DNA of 64,000 nt from Sutcliffiella halmapala (GTDB lineage: Bacteria; Bacillota; Bacilli; Bacillales; Bacillaceae_I): assembly GCF_002019665.1 (NCBI RefSeq), contig NZ_KV917375.1:442001-506000 (forward strand). Direction: 5' to 3'. The first letter of the stretch is position 1. The number at the start of each line of letters is the position of its first letter. Made by a program: the position numbers and the translations under genes. The notes beneath the pieces are model-generated. The model made no database searches, was not told the origin of the DNA, and saw nothing but the letters and a program-made list of their open reading frames with translations. This document shows positions 45,512-53,666 of this stretch, piece after piece.

Positions 45512-46360
45512 ATGCTATACGGTGCAATTGAAGCAGGCGGGACAAAATTTGTTTGTGCAGTAGGAAATAAGGAAGGAAAAATAGTCGACAAAGTTACCAT
45601 CCCAACTTTAGATCCTGACCAAACAATTCAACAGGTCGATCTATTCTTTAAAAAGTATACATTAAGCTCGCTAGGAATTGGCAGCTTCGGCCCTATCGAG
45701 TTAAATGAGAAAAAAGAAACGTATGGTGAAATTTTAAATAGTCCTAAAATATTGTGGAAAAACTTTAACGTCTACCAAGCCTTTAAAGAAAAATATAATA
45801 TTCCTCTATTTTTAGATACGGATGTTAATGCATCCGCTTTAGGAGAGTATCATTGGGGAGCTGCAAAAGATTCTGAAAGCTGTTTATACATTACAGTAGG
45901 TACCGGCATAGGTGCAGGCTATGTGAAAAATGGGGTGACTTTAAAAGGAATGACTCATCCTGAGATGGGGCATATTTACGTACCACGTTATTCACAAGAT
46001 ACTTTTGAAGGCTGTTGCCCCTACCATAAAGGTTGTTTAGAAGGCCTTGCTTCTGGTACGGCAATTGCGGCAAGATACGGCATAAAAGGAAATGAGTTAA
46101 AGGATAAGCATGAAGTGTGGGAATTAGAAGCACATTATTTAGCACAGGCGATTGTGAACTACCTATTAATTTTGAGCCCAGAGAAAATTATCCTTGGTGG
46201 CGGAGTAATGAAGCAAGACATCCTTTTCCCATTGATTAGAAAGGAAGTTTCTAAGCTATTACAAAACTATATCACAATTGAATCAATGGACGAATATATT
46301 GTTCAACCACAGCTAAACGATCAACAAGGGATATTGGGGGCATTGGCTTTGTGTGTTTAG
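45512..46360 (+). CDS. ROK-family fructo/mannokinase, copy 2
   Basis: Paralogue of the kinase at 22233, sharing GAIEAGGTKFVCAVG, TDVNASALGEYHWGAA, TVGTGIGAGYV, the zinc loop GCCPYHKGCLEGLASG and ILGGGVMKQ. 282 residues, complete. Expected to phosphorylate mannose or fructose released in the cytoplasm. Start follows TTGGAGGGG. It is the last sugar gene in the locus and is followed by a REP-like doublet. Confidence 0.88.
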   Translation: MLYGAIEAGGTKFVCAVGNKEGKIVDKVTIPTLDPDQTIQQVDLFFKKYTLSSLGIGSFGPIELNEKKETYGEILNSPKILWKNFNVYQAFKEKYNIPLFLDTDVNASALGEYHWGAAKDSESCLYITVGTGIGAGYVKNGVTLKGMTHPEMGHIYVPRYSQDTFEGCCPYHKGCLEGLASGTAIAARYGIKGNELKDKHEVWELEAHYLAQAIVNYLLILSPEKIILGGGVMKQDILFPLIRKEVSKLLQNYITIESMDEYIVQPQLNDQQGILGALALCV

Positions 46361-46372
46361 TGGGGTGTCAGT

Positions 46373-46445
46373 GTTACCAGGGGGACAGTCCCCCTGGTAA
46401 CTTGCCAAGTAAGATAAGATACCAAGGGGACTGTCCCCTTGGTAT
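46373..46445. repeat. REP-like doublet downstream of ROK copy 2
   Basis: First hairpin is a perfect GTTACCAGGGGGAC-A-GTCCCCCTGGTAAC palindrome (46373-46401). The linker TTGCCAAGTAAGATAAG is a variant of that at 23.1/26.2/27.3 kb. The second hairpin is perfect, ATACCAAGGGGAC-T-GTCCCCTTGGTAT (46419-46445). Perfect arms suggest recent origin or selection. Confidence 0.85.
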
Positions 46446-46528
46446 AAAATAATGTTTCCATTATCGGAATAAATCTCTCATCCATTGGGATATTAAAATT
46501 GGTAACCCAAAATAGGAGATGATGTCCC

Positions 46529-47386
46529 GTGTATTTTTATAAAGAAGATTTGATTAATATGATTGTCCCTGATAAACCGGACCCGCATGCTGCAAAAGTA
46601 CTTCAAGAAGCACTAGGTGGTCAGTTTGGCGAAATGCGAACAATGATGCAGTATTCCTTTCAGAGTGCCAATTTTAGAGGGAAAGCCAAACAATATCGCG
46701 ACCTAATTAGGGGCGTATTTTTGGAAGAACTTAGCCATGTGGAGCTTGTCCAATCAACCATCAATCAGCTACTTAATGATGCTGGTGGAAATATGCCAGG
46801 CAACCAAGCAATTGATGGAGCTCCTTTAAATGATGTGATACAAGATGGCGCAAACCCCCATCATTTTATTATTGGAGCGAAAGGATCGCTGCCTGTAGAT
46901 GCTGGTGGTAATCCTTGGAACGGATCGTGGGTGTATGACCATGGTAATCTTGCTGCAAATCTGTTAAATAACGTGACGCTTGAATCAACAGGCGTATTAC
47001 AAAAATCGAGAATTTATGAGATGAGCAGTAATAAAGCATTACGTGAAACGATTGCTTTCTTAATGGTCCGTGATAACGCTCATCAAAACGCCTTCGCAAA
47101 AGCATTGGAAACATTAGGCGTTAATTGGGGAAAATTATTCCCAATCCCGAATTATGATTTAAATAAATACCCAGAATGCCGCAAATATGTGGATTTGGGC
47201 TTTCATAATGCTCAATTCAATTTCAGGCTAGATGACACACGTATAGGTGAAATCTTCCAAGGAACAACACCTAGTAGAAATGGTGGGGAACTATCTGTAA
47301 CAGAACCACCAAAAGGCTATCCAGTACCAGAAATGCCGGATATGCCTAATGAGCATGCTCCGGGTTTGTATGATTTGGATAATTAG
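46529..47386 (+). CDS. Manganese catalase family protein
   Basis: Di-manganese, ferritin-like enzyme that dismutates hydrogen peroxide; related proteins (YdbD, CotJC) are associated with stress or spores. Seen: 285 residues, ligands Glu35 (GGQFGEMRTMM), Glu67 and His70 (EELSHVE), later NVTLESTG and RDNAHQNAF supplying Glu and His, and a proline-rich C-terminal tail. GTG start supported by AGGAGATGATG and by the conserved MxYYKEDLI-type N-terminus. It is a single gene between repeats and has no obvious link to the sugar locus. Confidence 0.9.
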   Translation: MYFYKEDLINMIVPDKPDPHAAKVLQEALGGQFGEMRTMMQYSFQSANFRGKAKQYRDLIRGVFLEELSHVELVQSTINQLLNDAGGNMPGNQAIDGAPLNDVIQDGANPHHFIIGAKGSLPVDAGGNPWNGSWVYDHGNLAANLLNNVTLESTGVLQKSRIYEMSSNKALRETIAFLMVRDNAHQNAFAKALETLGVNWGKLFPIPNYDLNKYPECRKYVDLGFHNAQFNFRLDDTRIGEIFQGTTPSRNGGELSVTEPPKGYPVPEMPDMPNEHAPGLYDLDN

Positions 47387-47592
47387 ATTTCAATGAAAAT
47401 TGGTACCAAGGGGGTACCAAGGGGACAGTCCCCTTGGTATCCCCTTGGTATCTTCTTATATTGTTTCGGTGGCAGACCCTCAGTCATCCGATTCCCACTA
47501 CATAAAATCCTCTAAATGCAAAATGGGAACTTAATGTTCTTAAAAGTAAGCCAAAGGGACTCCTTCATAGTGTGTAGATTACTATTTTCAGA

Positions 47593-47728
47593 AAATAAAA
47601 ATGCAAATCATAATGATGTTGATTTAAAGGAAGGTTCGATAAACTCTTTTATAAAGGGATGGGAAGTGCGATTTAATCAAATGTTTGTTTGAAACCTACT
47701 AATAATAAATTAGTTTTTTCACTATATT
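47593..47728. repeat. CAAACGTTTG element, copy A (diverged)
   Basis: Shares with 59446-59584 and 62950-63089 the ordered blocks ATGTTGATTTAAA, AAAGGGATGGGAAG, TTTAATCAAATGTTTGTTT and TTTTTTCACTATAT. The central palindrome is broken by one base (AAATGTTTG). Confidence 0.65.
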
Positions 47729-47806
47729 TTTATCTCAAATGAAATGATGCCAAGGGGGCCGTCCCCGCAGCTTTCCTTTTTTGCGTTAATCAAGTAGAAT
47801 AATAGT

Positions 47807-47827
47807 AGATAATGAGAATCAATATCA
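47807..47827. promoter_or_regulatory. Fur box upstream of the AraC-type regulator
   Basis: TGAGAATCAATATCA (47813-47827) matches the 7-1-7 Fur site TGATAAT-n-ATTATCA at 12 of 14 positions. An overlapping AGATAATGAGAATCA (47807-47821) matches 11 of 14. Overlapping boxes are normal for Fur targets. Confidence 0.75.
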
Positions 47828-47855
47828 ATTAATTCTCTGTTTGAAAGGGAGCTAC

Positions 47856-49463
47856 ATGATGATAACTGAAGAAGAGCTAAGCGGATTCAAGGATACGGTG
47901 TTTTCATATTCCGATATTACCTATAAGCCTCGTGAGCAAGGGTGGGAAATGACGAGGCGGTATATTGCTGAGCATACGCTTATTTATATAGTAGATGGGA
48001 AAGGGAAGTTATGTTGTGATGCAAGAACCTATGTTGTGGAACAAGGGAAGATTTTCTTGTTAGCTCCTGGACAAATAGTAGGTGGAAAAGTGGAGTCTAC
48101 TGAACCGGTTCGATTTTATATGATTCCCTTTTCCTATCATTCATTAAAAAATGATTCCACAACGTCAAGGGATTTACCTTTTTTAAACGAAGGGGATGTA
48201 TCGATTAGGGATACGTCACAAATCCTGACTTTGTTAAAACAAATGTATGAAAAGAAGGATAGTCAAGATCCATTGCAACAATGGCATCAACGAATCCTTT
48301 TTCAAGAAGTAATCTATACGATCGTATCAGACATCAAAAGGAAAAGAGAAAATGGAGACACTAATTTAGTCATTGAACGTGTTCTGCGATATATTCATGA
48401 ACATTATATGAAAGAAATTTCGGTCAAAGGGATCGCGGAAATGTTTGGGTTAAGCCCAACGAATTTCTCCAGAATATTTACCAACTATGTGGGTGTCAAA
48501 CCCACTAATTATATCACTCAGTTACGGATACAAAAGTCAAAGGAATTATTGTATACGAATCAACGTTTAAAAGTCGTCGCTCAAAGTGTAGGTTATCAAG
48601 ATGAACTTTACTTTAGTCGCATCTTCAAAAAAACGGTCGGTATTTCCCCAACGATTTATGTAAAAAGAACGAATAAAAGAATTGTCACAATAAACCCGAA
48701 CCTCAATGATTATTTTATTACATTAGGTGTACAACCTGTGGCGACTTATTATTATGAAGGAATAAGCCAAGTAAATGGGCATTTGCCTTATCTGGCAGAG
48801 AAAATGGCTGGAACAAAAATCATTGGGAGAGTGGATCAGCCTAATTATGATGCCTTATTAAGGAGCGCTCCAGACTTGATTTTAAATGGCGAAAGACCGA
48901 CTCATCAGTTGAAAAGTTTAGAGAAGATTGCCCCAACCATCGTCTCGGGTGTAGATGATGATTGGAAATCCTTATTGTTGGAATTCTCACGTTTGATTGA
49001 TCGAAAGGAACAAGCGTTACTATGGTTAAATGAGTTTGAAGCGAAGGCAAGCAAAGCAAGAAATACATTATCTAAGTTGGTAGAGGACCAAGAAACGGTC
49101 ATGGTATTGATTGTCACCAAGAAAGGAATACGCATTTATGGTGGGAGAAGACAACTGGGAGTTATTTTATATAAAGAATTAGGTCTAACTCCTCCACCAG
49201 GAATACAGTTACATTCTCATTTTGAGTATACAAATCTTGAGCATCTGAAAGCTTTAAATCCGGATCATATTTTCTTATCGACATGGGCAGCGGATTCTTG
49301 TGAAGAGGAGATCAAGCTGTTAAAAGCAAGTTACATTTGGAATTGCTTAAAAGCTGTGGAAACGAATCAAGTGTATGAGATTGATCATTGGCTTAATCTA
49401 CATGCTCCGTTAAAGAACATGATTACAATTGATAGAATAATAGAATGTCTGGGAGAGAGATGA
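47856..49463 (+). CDS. AraC-type regulator fused to a siderophore-binding domain (Btr-like)
   Basis: Cytoplasmic activator of siderophore uptake genes that senses the ferric siderophore directly, as B. subtilis Btr does. Seen: N-terminal cupin-like region, AraC helix-turn-helix pair at about 165-260 (IAEMFGLSPTNFSRIFTNYVG; QSVGYQDELYFSRIFKK), then a TroA/FeuA-like binding domain (about 270-535) with VQPVATYYYEG, RSAPDLILNG and NPDHIFLSTW. No signal peptide. About 535 residues; ATG at 47856 or 47859 after AAGGGAG. It lies directly upstream of the binding-protein gene it probably controls, and both have Fur boxes. Confidence 0.87.
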   Translation: MMITEEELSGFKDTVFSYSDITYKPREQGWEMTRRYIAEHTLIYIVDGKGKLCCDARTYVVEQGKIFLLAPGQIVGGKVESTEPVRFYMIPFSYHSLKNDSTTSRDLPFLNEGDVSIRDTSQILTLLKQMYEKKDSQDPLQQWHQRILFQEVIYTIVSDIKRKRENGDTNLVIERVLRYIHEHYMKEISVKGIAEMFGLSPTNFSRIFTNYVGVKPTNYITQLRIQKSKELLYTNQRLKVVAQSVGYQDELYFSRIFKKTVGISPTIYVKRTNKRIVTINPNLNDYFITLGVQPVATYYYEGISQVNGHLPYLAEKMAGTKIIGRVDQPNYDALLRSAPDLILNGERPTHQLKSLEKIAPTIVSGVDDDWKSLLLEFSRLIDRKEQALLWLNEFEAKASKARNTLSKLVEDQETVMVLIVTKKGIRIYGGRRQLGVILYKELGLTPPPGIQLHSHFEYTNLEHLKALNPDHIFLSTWAADSCEEEIKLLKASYIWNCLKAVETNQVYEIDHWLNLHAPLKNMITIDRIIECLGER

Positions 49464-49530
49464 GTTTTGTCCATAAAACGGTAAGATTTTGTCCATTGAG
49501 AACGAAAGGGAATCCTATTAAGATAGTAAA

Positions 49531-49551
49531 TGAATATGATTATCAATATCA
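49531..49551. promoter_or_regulatory. Fur box upstream of the siderophore-binding protein
   Basis: Overlapping 15-mers TGAATATGATTATCA (49531-49545) and TGATTATCAATATCA (49537-49551), each matching 12 of 14 defined positions of TGATAAT-n-ATTATCA. Located about 50 bp before the start codon. Confidence 0.78.
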
Positions 49552-49598
49552 AGTAAAAAATTTAATAGGATGAACAAAAAGAATCGGGGGTAAAGAGT

Positions 49599-50555
49599 TT
49601 GAAAAAGTGGATGAATATTTTATTGGTTCTGTTCCTTTTGGGTGTGGTCACAGCATGCGGAGCAAAAGATGCAGAACAAGATCAATCAAAAGTAGCAGGG
49701 GATGGTGCTTCAGAAGAAAGAGTAGTGCAGCACTTGTTCGGAGAAACGGTTGTTAAAGAAACACCAGAAAAAGTAACTTCCCTTATGCCGGGAATTACCG
49801 ATTATTTACTTTCGCTTGGCATTACACCATATGCGTCGGTAAGTGCAGGACCAGAAGATGGCGAGTATCCATGGTATTTAAAGGATCGATTACAAGACAC
49901 TCAAAATATAGGGTGGGCTTTAAATTCCGATATTGAAGTTCTTCTTTCCATTGAACCGGATCTAATTTTAGCTAATGAAGCGTTTGAAAAAGTATATGAA
50001 GATTACACGAAAATTGCCCCAACTGTCATTGTAGATGCAAAAGAAGATGAAGAAGGCGTGAAGGATATGCGTCAAACCTTCTTATTTTTAGCGGAAGTAT
50101 TTGGGGAAAAAGAAAAAGCTCAAGAAATTATTACCGAGTATGATGAGTTAATTGAACAATCGAGAAAAGCGGTTCTTGAATCGATTGGTGAAGAAACGGT
50201 GATGTTCTTACGAGTCACATCATCTGAGTTACGTTATTACAGTGCAAAAAATTATGAAGTTCTTTACAAGGATTTGGGCGTACAAGCCCCAGCTCACTTT
50301 CCAGACAACGCGTCAACTTTTGAACCACTCTCCTTTGAAATGTTACCGGAGATTGACCCGGATCATATCTTTTTACTAGTAGATAGTGAAGAAAAGTTAG
50401 ATGAGGTGCAACGAACTCCATTATGGGAACATCTAACGGCTGTTCAAAAGGAACAAGTATATCCAGTTGATTATAGTTTATGGTTCCAAGGGTTTGGACC
50501 GATTGCAAATCAATTAATCGTGGAAGATGCCGTCGATAAGTTAACAAAGGATTAG
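49599..50555 (+). CDS. Ferric siderophore-binding lipoprotein (YfiY/FeuA-like)
   Basis: Extracellular receptor of a siderophore ABC importer. Seen: lipoprotein signal with lipobox VVTAC (Cys about 20), two-lobed TroA-type domain with TSLMPGITDYLLSLGITPYA, EPDLILANEAFEKV, KIAPTVIVDA and IDPDHIFLLVDSEE. 318 residues. TTG start supported by GGGGGTAAAGAG. A catecholate or hydroxamate ligand cannot be told apart from sequence. A terminator follows, so the permeases are in a separate unit with the peptidase-like gene. Confidence 0.88.
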   Translation: MKKWMNILLVLFLLGVVTACGAKDAEQDQSKVAGDGASEERVVQHLFGETVVKETPEKVTSLMPGITDYLLSLGITPYASVSAGPEDGEYPWYLKDRLQDTQNIGWALNSDIEVLLSIEPDLILANEAFEKVYEDYTKIAPTVIVDAKEDEEGVKDMRQTFLFLAEVFGEKEKAQEIITEYDELIEQSRKAVLESIGEETVMFLRVTSSELRYYSAKNYEVLYKDLGVQAPAHFPDNASTFEPLSFEMLPEIDPDHIFLLVDSEEKLDEVQRTPLWEHLTAVQKEQVYPVDYSLWFQGFGPIANQLIVEDAVDKLTKD

Positions 50556-50600
50556 TACTATCCAGTTGGGGATCCTCTAAAATAGTTTTCTGTTCTTACT

Positions 50601-50634
50601 ATCCCGTATCACAAATGGTACGGGATATCTTTTT
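50601..50634 (+). terminator. Rho-independent terminator after the binding-protein gene
   Basis: Perfect 8-bp stem ATCCCGTA / TACGGGAT with a 10-base loop, then ATCTTTTT. Confidence 0.85.
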
Positions 50635-50666
50635 AGGTCTTTATTAAATGTTAGGGGTGGATGTTG

Positions 50667-52568
50667 ATGGATACGGTGAAAGTTTCGAAGGACTATGCAA
50701 GCTTGATTGAAGAAGCGGTAAAATTAGAGGAAGTTCAGGATGTGCAACTATCTCCAGATGGCTCTCAAGTAGCTTTTGTTACGAGCCGTGTCTCACAACG
50801 TGCTGGGCATGCATCGAAACATGTGTGGATTGCTAATCGTAATGGAGGAGCCCCTTGTAAAATTGAAACGAGCTTTTCTTTGATACAAGAACCTAGATGG
50901 TCACCTGATGGAATGTGTTTAGCGTTACTTGTGAAGGAAAAGGATTGTAAGATTGCTTTTGTTAATAAAGACGGCGAGCAATTGTCTACATTGAAAGTTC
51001 CTACAGGGGCAAATAATATAGAATGGTCACCTGATGGTCGCTTCATTAGCTTTCTTTGCTGTGATAGTAAGTTAGAAAACGATACATTTGTGGTAACTAG
51101 TCAACGTAAACGCTCGACTCACCTTTATGTGGTAGACAGGGAAACGAATGTTATTCATCAGCTATCAAAAGGAAATAAGCAAATCACTAGATATGCTTGG
51201 TCTCCAGATGGCAAGCAGGTCGTCACTTCATCTGTCAGTGAGAATGGAACGAATGCCAAACAGGATTTGACTACTTATCATGTACATAATGGGGAAGAAC
51301 ATTTTCTTGGCAAATCACATGATATGACGATTAAGCTAGCCTGGTCACCGTGTGGGAATTATATTGCTTGGTGTGGACGTGAGCATGAACCAGGTAGTGG
51401 GCAACTAGTTATATTCTCCGTTCAAGAAAAAAGACATTTACCTAGAACGATTTGTGCAGACTTTCCAGGAAGTGTGAAATGGATCGACTTTTTACCTGAT
51501 GGTCGCCTTATTTTTGCTGCCCTTAGCAATTTTCGAGTGGGAATATATACTACAACATTAAGTGGTACTGAAATAGAGGTGCTATTGGATCCGAATGATA
51601 CAAAGCAAGGCTCCCTTGGAAGTGGAAGCTTCACTACCTTTAACGTTTCATTAAGTGCTGATGGGAGTCAATTTGCGACGTCATGCTCGGGGCCTAAGGA
51701 ACCTGGGAACGTTGTAGTTGGGGAATTGGGGAAATCTATCAAACGAATCACGGCATTCAATCTACACGTCCAAGACATGGAGCTTGGTGCAACAGAGGAG
51801 ATTAGTTGGGAAGCGGAAGATGGTTTAACGATGTATGGCCTTTTGATTAAACCAGTTGACTATCGACCAGGAAAAAGTTATCCAACGGTTGTGGAGATTC
51901 ATGGAGGGCCTCGTCGTTCGTGGTGGGACACATGTTACCTCACGAATTCATGGGCTCAGTTACTGGCTAGTCAAGGCTATATGGTCTTCCTTCCTAATCC
52001 AAGAGGAAGCAGTGGTCGAGGGGCAAAATTTGTTCAGGCGAATAATGGGGATTTAGGTGGGAAGGATTTTTCAGATATTATGTCTGGTGTGGATGAAATA
52101 ATTGCCAAGGGATATGCCGACCCAGACAGGTTAGGAGTAGCTGGTTGGAGTTATGGTGGATATTTAACGTCATGGGCGATCACGCAAACGAATCGCTTTA
52201 AGGCAGCGGTGATAGGAGCTGCGATCGTGAATTGGATTAGTTGGAATGGCCAATCCAGTATGGCTCCGTATTGGTCTAGTGTCCACTGGCGTGAACCGTT
52301 AATCGCTTATCAAAACGCTGAAAAGCTTATCCAACGGTCACCGATTCATTTTATCGAAAAAGTCCAAACACCTACGCTCATTTTTCACGGAGATAAGGAT
52401 GGAAAGATACCGAGTACTCAAGCAGATGAATTTTATCAAGGCCTCAAAGCCTTAGGTACACCAGTGGAATATCTCAAATACCCTGGAGAAGGACACGGTA
52501 TTCACCAGGAACACCATCAAATCGATCAACTAGAACGAATTGTTAAATGGTTCACTCAATATTTATAA
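50667..52568 (+). CDS. S9-family alpha/beta-hydrolase peptidase (acylaminoacyl-peptidase-like)
   Basis: Cytoplasmic serine hydrolase. Seen: N-terminal WD40-like propeller (about 1-350) with repeated WSPDG blocks, and a C-terminal alpha/beta-hydrolase with HGGPRRSWWD oxyanion segment, nucleophile Ser in GWSYGGYLTSW, Asp in FHGDKDGKIP and His in GEGHGIHQE. 633 residues from the ATG at 50667, which suits the AGGGGTGG site; an ATG at 50661 is too close to it. It is placed between siderophore receptor and permeases, 34 bases before the first permease. I infer a role in releasing iron from, or trimming, the imported siderophore, though a housekeeping peptidase remains possible. Confidence 0.88.
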   Translation: MDTVKVSKDYASLIEEAVKLEEVQDVQLSPDGSQVAFVTSRVSQRAGHASKHVWIANRNGGAPCKIETSFSLIQEPRWSPDGMCLALLVKEKDCKIAFVNKDGEQLSTLKVPTGANNIEWSPDGRFISFLCCDSKLENDTFVVTSQRKRSTHLYVVDRETNVIHQLSKGNKQITRYAWSPDGKQVVTSSVSENGTNAKQDLTTYHVHNGEEHFLGKSHDMTIKLAWSPCGNYIAWCGREHEPGSGQLVIFSVQEKRHLPRTICADFPGSVKWIDFLPDGRLIFAALSNFRVGIYTTTLSGTEIEVLLDPNDTKQGSLGSGSFTTFNVSLSADGSQFATSCSGPKEPGNVVVGELGKSIKRITAFNLHVQDMELGATEEISWEAEDGLTMYGLLIKPVDYRPGKSYPTVVEIHGGPRRSWWDTCYLTNSWAQLLASQGYMVFLPNPRGSSGRGAKFVQANNGDLGGKDFSDIMSGVDEIIAKGYADPDRLGVAGWSYGGYLTSWAITQTNRFKAAVIGAAIVNWISWNGQSSMAPYWSSVHWREPLIAYQNAEKLIQRSPIHFIEKVQTPTLIFHGDKDGKIPSTQADEFYQGLKALGTPVEYLKYPGEGHGIHQEHHQIDQLERIVKWFTQYL

Positions 52569-52601
52569 TAAGATTTTATCAAGTAAAGGAATGGATTTGT
52601 T

Positions 52602-53666
52602 ATGAATATAAAAGAAAGTGAAGGGGAAGGTGTGAGGTTTTCAAAAGAGGTGGAGGAAGAGGAGATTACTTCCCGCCCTTTTGTTGCGATACTCATTTTA
52701 CTTGCTGGAATAGTTGCTCTTATCTTTAGCTTAGGCGCATCGATATCGCTCGGGGCTGCAAATGTTGACCTTAAGACCGTTTGGGATGCCGTCTTTCAAT
52801 ATAATCGCGACCTTTACACCCATCAGATTATCCAAGAGTTACGAATTCCGCGTGCTCTTGCAGCTGGTTTTGTTGGGGCTTTCTTAGCCGTATCTGGTGC
52901 GATTATGCAAGGGCTCACACGAAATCCATTGGCATCTCCTTCGATTATGGGCCTTTCCTCAGGCTCTGTTTTTATGATTGTCATCGCGTTTGCTTTTTTT
53001 CCACAGACCTCTAATATTGGTCTGATGATATGGTCATTTTTCGGGGCTGGAATGGCTGCAGGTATTGTTTTTATGGTAGGAGCTTTTTCAAAAAGGGGAC
53101 TATCTCCTGTGAAGCTTGCATTGGCAGGTACAGCAGTTGGGATGATGCTAAGCTCGTTTTCAACGGCGATTTCGATTCATTATAATGTCGCACAAAATGT
53201 GAGTTTTTGGTATGCGGGTGGTGTGTCAGGAACCGAGTGGATCAGCATAAAGTTAATCTTTCCGGTTGCGGTGGTCGGGCTTATCATAGCGTTCGTGTTG
53301 GCTCCTTCGATTACATTGATGAGTTTAGGAGATGAAGTGGCGAAAGGCTTGGGATTACGGACCGCTTTTGTACGAATAGTCGGGATGCTTGTCGTATTAT
53401 TATTAACGGGAGCGGCTGTATCTGTTGCAGGAACCATTGGATTTGTTGGACTGGTAATTCCTCATATTTGTCGTTTCTTAGTTGGGGTTGATTACCGTTG
53501 GGTTATTCCTTGTTCGGCGGTTTTAGGTGCTCTCTTACTTATTCTCGCTGATATTGGAGCTAGAATGATTAACCCGCCTTTTGAAACGCCAGTCGGTGTG
53601 ATTACAGCAATGATTGGTGTGCCTTTTTTCCTTTACCTTGCTAGACGTGAAGGGAGAGGTTTGTAA
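52602..53666 (+). CDS. Iron-siderophore ABC transporter permease 1 (FecCD family)
   Basis: Membrane subunit of the importer, YfiZ/FeuB-like. Seen: 354 residues, about nine helices, ELRIPRALAAGFVGAFLAVSGAIMQG, NPLASPSIMGLSSG, and the ATPase-contact region ending GFVGLVIPHICRFLVG. It follows the peptidase gene by 33 bases and its stop overlaps the next start (TAATG). No ATPase gene is present; B. subtilis relatives share the YusV ATPase. Confidence 0.92.
   Translation: MNIKESEGEGVRFSKEVEEEEITSRPFVAILILLAGIVALIFSLGASISLGAANVDLKTVWDAVFQYNRDLYTHQIIQELRIPRALAAGFVGAFLAVSGAIMQGLTRNPLASPSIMGLSSGSVFMIVIAFAFFPQTSNIGLMIWSFFGAGMAAGIVFMVGAFSKRGLSPVKLALAGTAVGMMLSSFSTAISIHYNVAQNVSFWYAGGVSGTEWISIKLIFPVAVVGLIIAFVLAPSITLMSLGDEVAKGLGLRTAFVRIVGMLVVLLLTGAAVSVAGTIGFVGLVIPHICRFLVGVDYRWVIPCSAVLGALLLILADIGARMINPPFETPVGVITAMIGVPFFLYLARREGRGL

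Larger units (their letters stand above)
47387..47855. other. Intergenic region with three kinds of repeat and a Fur box
   Basis: Holds REP-like hairpins at 47402-47452 (GGTACCAAGGGG stutter around GGGGACAGTCCCC) and a decayed one at 47749-47770, copy A of the CAAACGTTTG element (about 47593-47728), and overlapping Fur-like sites at 47807-47827. I see no gene. Confidence 0.7.

Noticed and set aside
5527-47452. GGGGACAGTCCCC repeats as a possible CRISPR array
   Set aside because: The copies are dispersed over 42 kb in separate gaps, are palindromic to the core, have no regular spacers, and no cas genes are present.
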